64,000 nt of DNA from Methylovirgula sp. (GCF_037200945.1 NZ_JBBCGP010000001.1:1858501-1922500), one strand, 5' to 3'. Shown: positions 51,912 to 60,357, numbered from the stretch's first letter. Program-made: numbers and translations. The notes: generated from the sequence alone by a model not told the origin.

Positions 51912-53456
51912 TCACGCGCCCCGTTGGAAGATCTGGGGCAGGTGGGCTTCATACCAGCCCTTGAGACCGGACAACAAGGGATGTGCCAGATCCTTGGCTA
52001 AATTTTCCTCAATGCGTGGCAGATGTGCCAGATATCGTGGTTTGTGGTCGCGCTTATCGAGACGTGCGAAAATGCCGAGGATTTTTGTCGCCCGCTGCGC
52101 GCCAAGCACCGCATAGGCGCGGGCGAAGCCGGCCATATCGAAATTCGCGTCGGCGATGCGGCGCAATTGCATATAATGACCAAGGAGCTTGAGTTCGACG
52201 TCCGCGGGCACATTCACCCGCGCATCCTGCAAGAGAGACACGACGTCGTAGGCCGGGTGGCCAAGCACGCAATCCTGAAAATCGATCAGGCCGACACGCG
52301 CGCTCCCATGCCGCTCGCCAAGCCAGATGATATTCGGCGAGTGGAAATCGCGTAGCGTCCAGGTTTGCGGCCCGGAGACGATGTCGCGCAATATATGCCG
52401 CCAGAGATTGACGAAACTTGCCTTCGCGCCGGATGTCAACGAAGCCTTGGCGACATGCGGCGCGTACCAGTCGATGAGAAGTTCGGTCTCGATCGAGAGC
52501 GCGTCGAGGTCGTAGGGCGGGACGCGATAGGTGTTTACGTCATCGATGGGCAGAATATCCGGCAGCGTCAGTTGGTGCAGCCGCGCGAGCAGCGCGACGG
52601 ATTCGGCATAACGCTCCGTGATGATTGTGTCGCCATCGGTCACGCCGTCGGCGCCGAAATCTTCGATCACTGCGACGCCGACATCGAGATCGACCGCATA
52701 GATTTCCGGTGCCGAGAACCCTTCAGCACGCAGGCCCGCATCGATCGCGACATAGGGACGGATGTTTTCAGCAAGCCGCGCCAAAGTGCCATAGGATTTG
52801 CCGAAACGGATCGGCGGCCCATCCGGCCGCGGGGGCGAAATCATCAGGACCGCTGTCGTGCCGTCGGCTTTCGTCAGACGCTCGTAAGCGCGAGTCGAGG
52901 CATCGCCCAGCATGAACTGCCGCTCGGCATCCTCGAAGCCCGAAGCGCGAAGCACCTGATGAATTGCCCGCGAGATGCCGAGGCGCGAGGCGAAACTGCC
53001 GTAGCCCGTGAGAACGGCGTTGCGAAAATTCGCGCCTTGTCCGGGATCGAGCGAAAATGAGAGGTCGAGCCGGTCAGCCCGCAGAAATCCGCCCGCGCGA
53101 TCCGGCCATTCGACGAGAACAAGCGCACCTTCGCCAGCCTCGTCCCAGCCAAGCTCTTCCAATTCCTCCGGTGCGCGGATGCGGTAGAGGTCGGCATGGA
53201 CGATCGGAAAGTCCAAGCCGTCATAGATTTGCATCAGCGTGAATGTCGGGCTTGGCACATCAAGTTCGGCATCGCCGGTGAGATTGCGGACCAATGCCCG
53301 CGCAAAGGCCGTCTTGCCGGCGCCAAGGTCGCCGCTGAGGGTCAAAAGATCGCCCGGCTTCAGCCAATGGGTGAGCTCGACGGCCAGCGCCGCCGTCGCT
53401 GCTTCATCGGGGAGGGCGATCTGCCAGACCGCGGTCTGCGTCCGCTGTGGCGCCAT
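51912..53456 (-). CDS. Fusion of TsaE and AmgK-like kinase
   Basis: 514 residues. Residues 1 to about 150 are TsaE, the ATPase of tRNA t6A synthesis: Walker A G-D-L-G-A-G-K-T-A (42-50), F-T-L-M-Q-I-Y, H-A-D-L-Y-R. The remainder is a choline/aminoglycoside-kinase fold: L-R-D-F-H-S-P-N-I catalytic loop and L-I-D-F-Q-D metal motif, like AmgK, the MurNAc/GlcNAc anomeric kinase. The fusion is typical of Rhizobiales. murU follows, sharing the recycling pathway. Confidence 0.88.
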   Translation of the reverse strand: MAPQRTQTAVWQIALPDEAATAALAVELTHWLKPGDLLTLSGDLGAGKTAFARALVRNLTGDAELDVPSPTFTLMQIYDGLDFPIVHADLYRIRAPEELEELGWDEAGEGALVLVEWPDRAGGFLRADRLDLSFSLDPGQGANFRNAVLTGYGSFASRLGISRAIHQVLRASGFEDAERQFMLGDASTRAYERLTKADGTTAVLMISPPRPDGPPIRFGKSYGTLARLAENIRPYVAIDAGLRAEGFSAPEIYAVDLDVGVAVIEDFGADGVTDGDTIITERYAESVALLARLHQLTLPDILPIDDVNTYRVPPYDLDALSIETELLIDWYAPHVAKASLTSGAKASFVNLWRHILRDIVSGPQTWTLRDFHSPNIIWLGERHGSARVGLIDFQDCVLGHPAYDVVSLLQDARVNVPADVELKLLGHYMQLRRIADANFDMAGFARAYAVLGAQRATKILGIFARLDKRDHKPRYLAHLPRIEENLAKDLAHPLLSGLKGWYEAHLPQIFQRGA

Positions 53457-53579
53457 CGCCTAAATACCCCTCATCGAAAACGGCCCGATCCTGCAGTCAA
53501 CGCGAAGCGCATTCCCAAGATCAACCTCGGCATGCCGTGGATAGTGCGATACCCACCGCTTTGTCTATATGGCCAAGTT

Positions 53580-53609
53580 TATAGCGACACTTGTCTATAG
53601 CGACACTTG
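53580..53609. repeat. Short tandem repeat before tsaE-amgK
   Basis: TATAGCGACACTTG occurs twice, two bases apart (53580-53593 and 53596-53609), giving a 16-base period. It lies within the 155-base gap between the kinase stop and the fusion gene start. No function is evident. Confidence 0.6.
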
Positions 53610-53611
53610 GG

Positions 53612-56095
53612 CTAGGTTGCGGCCTGTCCGGGGAAGACGCAGGTGACGAGCGTGCCCCGATTGGGGGCGGATTCGATCTCGACATGCCCGCCATGGAGTT
53701 CGACCAGCGAGCGCACGATCGACAGGCCAAGGCCGACGCCGTGATGGCGCGAGCCGCGACTGTTCGTCTTGAACCGCTTGAACACCTCGTCGATCACGTC
53801 CGGTGGAATGCCGCGTCCCTGGTCGGCGACGTTGAGGATGATTTCATCGGCGCGCCGCAATGCCGAAAGCGTGACCGTCTGTCCCGGCTCCGAAAAGCCG
53901 ATCGCGTTCGACAGAAGATTGAACAGAATTTGGCGGATGCGCTGGCCGTCCGCGATGAAGGTGCCAACGTCATCTGACGCATTGATCTTCAGATGGATGG
54001 AGGATTCGGCAAGCCGGTCCTGTACGCCCTGCGCGGCGAGACTGATGGTCTCGCGGATGTCGATCTTTTCCGGCTTGAGTTCCAGAGCGTCGGCATCGAT
54101 CGAGGCGAGGTCGAGAATATTGTCGATGATCGCCAGCAGCGCTGAAGATGACGTCGTGACATAGCCGGCATATTGCTTCTGCTTGTCGTTGAGCGGCCCG
54201 GTGGCAGAATCGCCCAGGAGCTCGATGAAGCCGATGATATTGGTGAGCGGCGAGCGCAATTCGTATGAAACGTGATGGACGAAATCGTTGCGCAGGCGTT
54301 CGGCATCGATCAACGCGGTGTTGCGGTCCGTCAACGCCCGCTCGACATTGACGCTTGCAGTCGTGTCGGTGAAGGTCAGCAGCGTGGCGCCGTCCGGCAA
54401 CGGTTGGGCGGTGCAATCGAGCACAGTGCCGTCGTTGCAGAAGATGCGGCCATCATAGCCATTCCGCTGGTCATCGAGCCCCGTGATGACGGCGCGAATT
54501 TCCACGACCGCAGGGTCATCCCCGCCAAACGCCGTACACAATGAGGCAAGCCGGTCGACGTGCGGCTTGTCGTTCAATTGTGCCGGATCGAGCTTGAGGA
54601 GCCGCGCGAAAGCCGGGTTGAAAAAATTGAGCCGTCCGTCCGTGCCAAAGACGGCGACTCCTTCCTTCAGCGTATCGAGCGTTTCGCTTTGCACACGCGT
54701 GAGAGCGTTGAAGCGCGATTCCAGATGGAAACGTTCGGTCACGTCGTCGAACAGATACGTGATCCCTTGCGGATTCGGGTTGATCACGACGCGCAACGTG
54801 CGTCCGTCGGGAAGATACCAGACCTGTTCGCTGGCCTCGAACGCCTGATAGGCCGAAAGCAAGCTCTCTTTCCAGGCGCGGAAATCGGCTTGCTCGGGCA
54901 GCAGACGCGCGGCGCGCAGCCGATCGAGAATTTCGGAATCCGATGGGTTTTCATCGAGGAAACTGGGTGGCAGCGACCAAAGCTGGCGATAGGCGGAATT
55001 GTGGAAGACGAGCCGCTTGCGGCGGTCGAAGATCGCGACGGCGGTTGAGAGCTGGTCGAGCGTCGCAGCGTGGGCCTTCGTCAGGCGGGCCATGTCTGTG
55101 CGCAACGCCTCGATCTGCGAGGCGTCCGCTGCAAGTCCGGCCGAACCCACCGAGACCGGCACTTCGATAACATCGAGCAAATGCCGTTGCCCGGCGGCGA
55201 CAGCCGCGGCGCGGCCACGCCAGATCGTCCCGGCGGCGCGCGCTTCGATGGCCTGATCGCGGGTCGTACGTTCGAGAAGTTCCGTCCCCCGCAAGAGGGC
55301 GTCGGCAGAATCCTTCGCTTCGACCGCGCGGACATAGGCGGCATTGACCCAGGCGAGTTTTTCCGTGCGGTCGCGCAGCCAGACCGGATAATTGGTCGAA
55401 TCGAGCAATGCGTGCAGCGCATCGAGTTCGCCATAGGTGCGCAGCAGACGCTCGCGCAGGCGTGTCGCTTCGAGCCGGTCGCCGGAAACATCACGAATGC
55501 GCATGACAGCGCGGCCGCTGACCGGGCGCCCGTCGAGTTCGAGCGTGCGTCCGGCAAGACTCTCCGCGACGAAATGGAAGGCCTCGCCACGTTCGCGGAG
55601 TTTTTCGACGCAGGATTCGAGCTGCTGTGCAGTCTCGGGCGGCAACCAGGAACCGAAGCCGAGAATGCGCCGCGCGACCGGCTGATCCGTGACGAGACTG
55701 AGATCGCCTTCGATCTCCGCGTCGGAATCGCCGCCCCAGGCGACGATGATCTGCGGCTCGGCGGTGAGAAAGACCTGGGCGCGGTCGAACCTTGCCCGCA
55801 GATTGTTGAGCTCCGCGGTATAGGTGGCGTCCTGCTGCGTCCATTTGCGGGTTTCGCGCAAATGCAGGAGGGCCGTGACCACCGAAAACATCACGAGACC
55901 GACGAGCAGCGAGAGGCCGACCAGATCCTGGCTGGAGCGCAAATGTTCGAGCACCAGTGCCGAATAACTCGTGTCTGCGCGGGCCGGGACGGCAATGCAC
56001 CACAGAATCGGCGCTGCGGGCCAAACCGGCAAACGCCAAGCAATTAGCCTTTGCGGCGCGCTTGATCCGTCCCGCCGCCGTGCCCGCTCGCCCAT
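53612..56095 (-). CDS. PAS-containing sensor histidine kinase
   Basis: 827 residues: an N-terminal hydrophobic segment (about 21-40), a second transmembrane helix (about 58-79), a long linker with several PAS-like modules (for example around 220-300, 355-450 and 470-590), then the HisKA domain with the phosphoacceptor His608 in H-H-V-S-Y-E-L-R-S-P-L and a HATPase domain (N-box L-L-S-N-A-I-G-F, G1 D-Q-G-R-G-I-P, G2 G-V-G-L-G-L-S). No response regulator gene is adjacent, so it is an orphan. It lies between ahcY and tsaE-amgK, a conserved position in Rhizobiales. Confidence 0.88.
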   Translation of the reverse strand: MGERARRRDGSSAPQRLIAWRLPVWPAAPILWCIAVPARADTSYSALVLEHLRSSQDLVGLSLLVGLVMFSVVTALLHLRETRKWTQQDATYTAELNNLRARFDRAQVFLTAEPQIIVAWGGDSDAEIEGDLSLVTDQPVARRILGFGSWLPPETAQQLESCVEKLRERGEAFHFVAESLAGRTLELDGRPVSGRAVMRIRDVSGDRLEATRLRERLLRTYGELDALHALLDSTNYPVWLRDRTEKLAWVNAAYVRAVEAKDSADALLRGTELLERTTRDQAIEARAAGTIWRGRAAAVAAGQRHLLDVIEVPVSVGSAGLAADASQIEALRTDMARLTKAHAATLDQLSTAVAIFDRRKRLVFHNSAYRQLWSLPPSFLDENPSDSEILDRLRAARLLPEQADFRAWKESLLSAYQAFEASEQVWYLPDGRTLRVVINPNPQGITYLFDDVTERFHLESRFNALTRVQSETLDTLKEGVAVFGTDGRLNFFNPAFARLLKLDPAQLNDKPHVDRLASLCTAFGGDDPAVVEIRAVITGLDDQRNGYDGRIFCNDGTVLDCTAQPLPDGATLLTFTDTTASVNVERALTDRNTALIDAERLRNDFVHHVSYELRSPLTNIIGFIELLGDSATGPLNDKQKQYAGYVTTSSSALLAIIDNILDLASIDADALELKPEKIDIRETISLAAQGVQDRLAESSIHLKINASDDVGTFIADGQRIRQILFNLLSNAIGFSEPGQTVTLSALRRADEIILNVADQGRGIPPDVIDEVFKRFKTNSRGSRHHGVGLGLSIVRSLVELHGGHVEIESAPNRGTLVTCVFPGQAAT

Positions 56096-56250
56096 CCCGT
56101 CCTCATGCCGGCGTGCAAAAGCGCGCCCTGGAGAATCGCTGCCATCCAGCCCGAATCACTTATTTACATCATGTCACGCCGCCGCGGCGCTAGCGGCGTG
56201 ACACTCGGGGGAAATTTTCAGGGATGTAGCAGACACAGCAGGGCTGCCGC

Positions 56251-57657
56251 TTAGTATCGATAAAGCTCAGGCTTGAACGGCCCCTGCTGGGACACGCCGA
56301 TATAGCTCGCCTGTTCGGACGTCAATTTCGTCAGTTGTGCGCCGACTTTGGCGAGATGCAGGAAGGCGACCTTCTCGTCCAGGTGCTTCGGCAAAGTGTA
56401 GACCTCAAGGCCATATTGCCCCTGCTTGGTCCAGAGCTCCATCTGCGCGAGCGTTTGGTTGGTGAACGACGCCGACATGACGAAAGAGGGATGCCCCATC
56501 GCATTGCCGAGATTGACCAGCCGGCCTTCCGACAGAAGGATGATGCGCTTGCCGTCGGGAAATTCGATTTCGTCGACCTGCGGCTTGACGTTGTTCCACC
56601 TGAAATTGCGTAGCGAAGCGACCTGAATCTCCGAGTCGAAATGGCCGATATTGCAGACGATGGCGCGATCCTTCATCGCCCGCATGTGCTCGAGACGGAT
56701 GACGTCGATATTGCCGGTGCAGGTCACGAAAATGTCAGCCCGCGGCGCGGCCTCTTCCATGGTCGCGACCTCGTAGCCTTCCATCGCCGCCTGCAAGGCG
56801 CAAATCGGATCGACTTCGGAGACGATAACGCGGCAGCCGGCGTTGCGCAGCGAGGCGGCCGAGCCTTTGCCGACATCGCCGAAGCCCGCGACCATCGCGA
56901 CTTTGCCGGCCATCATCACGTCGGTGCCGCGGCGGATGCCGTCGACGAGCGATTCACGGCAGCCGTATAAATTGTCGAACTTCGACTTGGTGACGGAATC
57001 GTTGACGTTGATCGCCGGCCAGAGGAGCTTGCCTTCCTTCTGCATGATGTAAAGGCGATGCACGCCTGTCGTCGTCTCTTCGCTGACGCCCTTGATCGCG
57101 GCGCCCATGCGCCCGTACCAGCCGGGGTTTTCCTTCAGCCGACGCTTGATCGCGGCGAACAGGATTTCTTCTTCTTCGTTGGTCGCCTTTTCGAGGAAGG
57201 CCACGTCACCGCCCTCGGCGCGCACGCCAAGATGAATGAGCAGGGTTGCGTCGCCGCCATCATCGAGCAAAAGGTTCGGCGCACCGCCGTCGCCCCACTC
57301 AAAGATGCGGTGGGTGTAATCCCAATAATCGGTGAGGCTTTCGCCCTTGCGCGCGAAAACCGGGATGCCGGCCGCGGCGATCGCGGCGGCGGCATGGTCC
57401 TGCGTCGAATAGATGTTACAGGAGGCCCAGCGGATGTCGGCGCCAAGCGCGCGCAGCGTCTCGATGAGAACCGCGGTCTGCACTGTCATGTGCAGCGAGC
57501 CGGCGATGCGGGCGCCGGCGAGAGGCTGGGCGGCGCCATATTCGGCCCGCGTCGCCATCAGGCCGGGCATTTCCGTCTCGGCGATATCGATCTCCTTGCG
57601 GCCCCAGGCGGCAAGCCCCAGATCGGTGATGGCGGAATCGACGGTTGAATGGGTCAT
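56251..57657 (-). CDS. ahcY: Adenosylhomocysteinase
   Basis: Hydrolyses S-adenosylhomocysteine to adenosine and homocysteine, keeping methylation reactions running. 468 residues from ATG 57657, preceded by AAGGAG. The N-terminus has I-D-I-A-E-T-E-M-P-G-L-M; the NAD motif is A-G-F-G-D-V-G-K-G-S; the C-terminus K-P-E-L-Y-R-Y is the family end. The open extension to 57711 is not part of the gene. A palindromic candidate operator lies about 60-80 bases upstream. Confidence 0.96.
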   Translation of the reverse strand: MTHSTVDSAITDLGLAAWGRKEIDIAETEMPGLMATRAEYGAAQPLAGARIAGSLHMTVQTAVLIETLRALGADIRWASCNIYSTQDHAAAAIAAAGIPVFARKGESLTDYWDYTHRIFEWGDGGAPNLLLDDGGDATLLIHLGVRAEGGDVAFLEKATNEEEEILFAAIKRRLKENPGWYGRMGAAIKGVSEETTTGVHRLYIMQKEGKLLWPAINVNDSVTKSKFDNLYGCRESLVDGIRRGTDVMMAGKVAMVAGFGDVGKGSAASLRNAGCRVIVSEVDPICALQAAMEGYEVATMEEAAPRADIFVTCTGNIDVIRLEHMRAMKDRAIVCNIGHFDSEIQVASLRNFRWNNVKPQVDEIEFPDGKRIILLSEGRLVNLGNAMGHPSFVMSASFTNQTLAQMELWTKQGQYGLEVYTLPKHLDEKVAFLHLAKVGAQLTKLTSEQASYIGVSQQGPFKPELYRY

Positions 57658-57716
57658 AAGCGCTCCTTGAAAACTGCGCGGCGGTCTAGCGCAAAGCCGC
57701 GCCGAGCGCAATAAAG

Positions 57717-57736
57717 ATATAAAGAAGTCCTTATAT
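57717..57736. promoter_or_regulatory. Candidate operator upstream of ahcY
   Basis: A 20-base imperfect palindrome with arms ATATAA and TTATAT and centre AGAAGTCC matches its own reverse complement at 16 of 20 positions. It resembles, from memory, the ATAAAGA-type palindromes bound by the ArsR-family regulator SahR upstream of methionine and SAH genes in alphaproteobacteria. It sits 60-80 bases before the ahcY start. Confidence 0.4.
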
Positions 57737-57848
57737 GAGGTGTCCAGCCCGTGCGTCTTTTGGGATCGTTCTTAAGTAAGGTCCGAGGGGTTGATCTGCT
57801 GGCACGGTTTTTGTTAAATTCTTGGCTTGATAAGGGGTTATAGGGACA

Positions 57849-58334
57849 ATGGCTTTAGTGACACGCGAACTGGTTTCGGGGCCAGCACTTGGCACGGCGC
57901 AAATTCGCCCGTTGCTTGAGAAATACGGCCTGCGTGCCACGCGGCAACGACTTGGCTTGGCCAAGCTATTGTTTAGCAAGGGCAATCGTCACATTACTGC
58001 CGACGTCCTGGCGTCCGAAGCGCATGAGGCGCGGATGTTTGCGTCGCTGGCGACGGTCTATAACGTGCTCAATCTTTTTGCCGAAGTCGGTCTCGTCCGC
58101 AGCTTTACCGTCGAAGGCGGCAAGACGATTTTTGATACGAATACGACGGACCATTGCCATTTTTATTTCGAGGACAGTGGTCGCGTGTCTGATATTTCGG
58201 CAAGCACGGCTCGTTTCGGCGACCGGTTCGAAGCCCCCGAGGGCTATGAAGTGGTGAAAGTCGATGTGGTTGTGCGGCTGCGGCCGGTGGGCGCCCAGAA
58301 GGCCGCCGCGTCTGACGACACCCACGAGCACTGA
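57849..58334 (+). CDS. irr: Irr-type iron response regulator (Fur family)
   Basis: Fur-family transcription factor of 161 residues that responds to haem status in Rhizobiales. Winged helix: L-R-A-T-R-Q-R-L-G-L-A, I-T-A-D-V-L-A-S-E-A, S-L-A-T-V-Y-N-V-L. The haem-binding region reads D-H-C-H-F-Y-F-E-D (His102, Cys103, His104) where most Irr proteins have His-His-His. The N-terminal Cys-Pro haem regulatory motif of Bradyrhizobium is absent. Divergent from ahcY. Confidence 0.88.
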   Translation: MALVTRELVSGPALGTAQIRPLLEKYGLRATRQRLGLAKLLFSKGNRHITADVLASEAHEARMFASLATVYNVLNLFAEVGLVRSFTVEGGKTIFDTNTTDHCHFYFEDSGRVSDISASTARFGDRFEAPEGYEVVKVDVVVRLRPVGAQKAAASDDTHEH

Positions 58335-58345
58335 TTTCCACTCTT

Positions 58346-58657
58346 TTAGGCGTTCCATCGCGGTGTATGCTGGCGCAGCGTGCGGCCGAGCAGCATCGCG
58401 GCTTTGGCATTGAGCGCGCCGATTTCACCGCCGAAGCCAAACCAGCGCCGCGGATTTTTCCGTTCGTTTTTCAATAGATGCGCGGCGACGGCGATCAGAG
58501 TATCCGGCGCGGCTGCGGCAAGCCCCGGATAGAGAATCTCCAATTGCATCGGCCGGCGCGCATAATCACGCGCGCGGCGTTTGAGCATATAGGCGGCGGT
58601 GCGCCGCGCTTGCGCGTGCAGGGCTTCGGTAAGGTCGTGAGGTTGGCGGCAAAGCAT
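58346..58657 (-). CDS. Small phage-associated protein of unknown function
   Basis: 103 residues, basic and Arg-rich, with a GGAG Shine-Dalgarno before ATG 58657. The C-terminus reads F-G-F-G-G-E-I-G-A-L-N-A-K-A-A-M-L-L-G-R. I recognise no family. Its start lies 33-68 bases from two palindromes that match the repressor operators, suggesting it is repressor-controlled on the minus strand. Confidence 0.55.
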   Translation of the reverse strand: MLCRQPHDLTEALHAQARRTAAYMLKRRARDYARRPMQLEILYPGLAAAAPDTLIAVAAHLLKNERKNPRRWFGFGGEIGALNAKAAMLLGRTLRQHTPRWNA

Positions 58658-58689
58658 TGTGCATCTCCGGTAAAGAGACGCATTATATA

Positions 58690-58725
58690 TAGGTAATTAT
58701 GCCTATATAAGGTAATAATACCTTA
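58690..58725. promoter_or_regulatory. Pair of repressor operators
   Basis: Two palindromes: TAGGTAATTATGCCTA (58690-58705, one mismatch) and TAAGGTAATAATACCTTA (58708-58725, perfect 7-bp arms). They share AGGTA-N4-TACCT with sites on the other side of the repressor gene. The right one overlaps the repressor stop codon and both precede the minus-strand gene at 58346-58657. Confidence 0.65.
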
Positions 58726-59385
58726 CAATTTTGGCCGCGTTTGAGATCCGATGCGTTGCCATTGGCCGGCGCGAACGACCGCCTGGATCGCCGCCGCCCA
58801 AACGATTTCGACGCCACGGATCGGCGCGGCGTTATGGCTTTCGAGATCGTAAGTTCCAGGGACGGCACCGCGCCGCACGCGCTTGAGATAGCGGCGTCCG
58901 TCGCGCGTGCGTACAGCGGCCTCGCGTCCGACCACGTTTTCCGCGTCTTCGTTCTGCTGCCAGCAGATCACCACGTCGCCGGAATCATAGCGCGGCCACA
59001 TGCTCTCGCCTTCGACTTCAAACGCGACCGTATCCGACGGAATCGAAAACGGCACATTGATTTCATAGAGGCCATCCTCCGGAATTTGCTCGTATTCCGG
59101 CAAGATCTCGGCGCCGGCGCCAATTCGACCGACAACTTTCGCCTGGCTGCCGGCGCCCGGATCGCCGAGGCCGCCTTCGAGCAGCCACGCGGCGCTGGTC
59201 TTTAGGACGGGCGCGAGCGCGGCCAGCGTCTCTGTCGTAACGCCGCGCCGGTCGCCGTTCTTCACCGCGCGTTTCAAATTGCGGATCGCGTCCGGCTTCT
59301 TCGCGGCGATCGAAGCCGCATGGGCCGAAAGGCCCACAGACTGCAGGCGGCTTTCGACACGCGCCAAAATATCTTCCAATTCCAT
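58723..59385 (-). CDS. Phage CI/LexA-type repressor with S24 peptidase domain
   Basis: 220 residues. The N-terminal HTH-like part (about 1-65, including A-A-S-I-A-A-K-K-P-D-A-I-R-N-L) precedes a peptidase S24 domain with the catalytic Ser128 in E-G-E-S-M-W-P and Lys168 in R-Y-L-K-R-V. Such proteins keep prophages silent and self-cleave upon SOS activation. Matching operators on both sides support autoregulation. The DNA-binding part is less canonical than in lambda CI. Confidence 0.85.
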   Translation of the reverse strand: MELEDILARVESRLQSVGLSAHAASIAAKKPDAIRNLKRAVKNGDRRGVTTETLAALAPVLKTSAAWLLEGGLGDPGAGSQAKVVGRIGAGAEILPEYEQIPEDGLYEINVPFSIPSDTVAFEVEGESMWPRYDSGDVVICWQQNEDAENVVGREAAVRTRDGRRYLKRVRRGAVPGTYDLESHNAAPIRGVEIVWAAAIQAVVRAGQWQRIGSQTRPKL

Positions 59386-59420
59386 AGCGGTAGATTGACC
59401 GATTTCCTTGGCAATGCATT

Positions 59421-59457
59421 ATGTAATTTTACCGTTGACATAAAGGTATAATTACCT
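59421..59457. promoter_or_regulatory. Repressor operators in the divergent control region
   Basis: AGGTATAATTACCT (59444-59457) has perfect AGGTA/TACCT arms; ATGTAATTTTACCG (59421-59434) is a weaker GTA-N4-TAC site. TTGACA occurs at 59435-59440 between them. The region controls the repressor (minus) and the gene at 59488 (plus), in the manner of a phage switch. Confidence 0.65.
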
Positions 59458-59487
59458 GAGGGTCGCTCCAACAAGGAGGGACATCGC

Positions 59488-59815
59488 ATGTCATCTGAAA
59501 AAACATCCTGGACGACGGAGCGCGTCGCGCGGCTCGGTTTTCTGGTCGGGCAGGGCTTTGGCGCAAAACGCATTGCCGAGGATCCGTTCATCGCCTCAAC
59601 GCCCAAACAATGTGCATCGACAGGCTCAGCGCTTCGGCCTCGCCTTTCGCGATGCGATGGCGACGGCACTGCGTCTGCCGCCAGAGGCCGCTGCCCGCTA
59701 CGACGCCGCGGCGGCTAAGCGTGGTCTCACCCGCGAAGCCTTGATCCGGCATCTGCTCCTCGTTGCCGCCGACGAGCCGAACTTTGTCGATAACATTCTC
59801 GACGATGAGGCCTGA
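59488..59815 (+). pseudogene. Phage HTH-type protein, frameshifted
   Basis: ATG 59488 begins W-T-T-E-R-V-A-R-L-G-F-L-V-G-Q-G-F-G-A-K-R-I-A-E-D-P, a GcrA-like helix-turn-helix opening, and continues to S-T-P. One extra A in the AAA at about 59607-59609 shifts the frame; the next frame reads N-N-V-H-R-Q-A-Q-R-F-G-L-A-F-R-D-A and runs on to the stop at 59813-59815. Joined, the two parts give a coherent protein of about 108 residues. A sequencing error is possible. Confidence 0.6.
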
Positions 59816-59818
59816 GCG

Positions 59819-60349
59819 ATGCAAGACGACCCGAAAACTGACGATATAAAAATCAACGCACTTGAGCGGCTCTATGACGAAGAGAACTTCGGTATCCCGC
59901 TACGTTGGGAACCAGAGCATGTCGGGCGCCGGCTGGTGAAGGCATTCACCACGCTCGACCGGCTGCCGCGCGATCGCGGCCCGCGCGAGCCAGGCGGCCA
60001 CTGGCCGAAACACACGGTCGAATGGGTGGATCGTCTGGCGCAGGCCGAGCTTTCCGATGCGGAACGGCGCACACGCGACGCGGCGCGGAATTTCACCGTC
60101 CTGCGGCCGACTTCGACCGAACTGGCCGAGATGGAAAAAGCCTTCGATTGGCTGCGGGAATTGCGCGCCGCCGATTCCGGCATGGCCTTGGTGACAAGCC
60201 TTTGGGCCTTGCGCACGGCGCGGCGCAAATCCGTTCGCCGTCTCTGCACGGAGAAGCAATGGGCGCCGCACACATTCTATCGTAAACGCGCCAAGGCGCT
60301 CGCCTATCTCGCCGAGCTTCTGAATTCGCGCAACGCGCCGGTGTTTTGA
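59819..60349 (+). CDS. Phage-associated protein with C-terminal HTH-like region
   Basis: 176 residues, starting three bases after the previous gene. It contains H-W-P-K-H-T-V-E-W and a C-terminal segment R-R-L-C-T-E-K-Q-W-A-P-H-T-F-Y-R-K-R-A-K-A-L-A-Y-L that looks like a helix-turn-helix followed by a basic helix. It stands ahead of a terminase gene, a place where small terminase subunits or phage regulators usually lie. I do not recognise the family with certainty; DUF6362-like is a possible match. Confidence 0.6.
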   Translation: MQDDPKTDDIKINALERLYDEENFGIPLRWEPEHVGRRLVKAFTTLDRLPRDRGPREPGGHWPKHTVEWVDRLAQAELSDAERRTRDAARNFTVLRPTSTELAEMEKAFDWLRELRAADSGMALVTSLWALRTARRKSVRRLCTEKQWAPHTFYRKRAKALAYLAELLNSRNAPVF

Positions 60350-60357
60350 AGTCGTGT

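Noticed and set aside
59435..59452. TTGACA followed by TATAAT as a sigma-70 promoter
   Set aside because: The spacing is only six bases, too short for a -35/-10 pair; the TATAAT is part of the operator palindrome.
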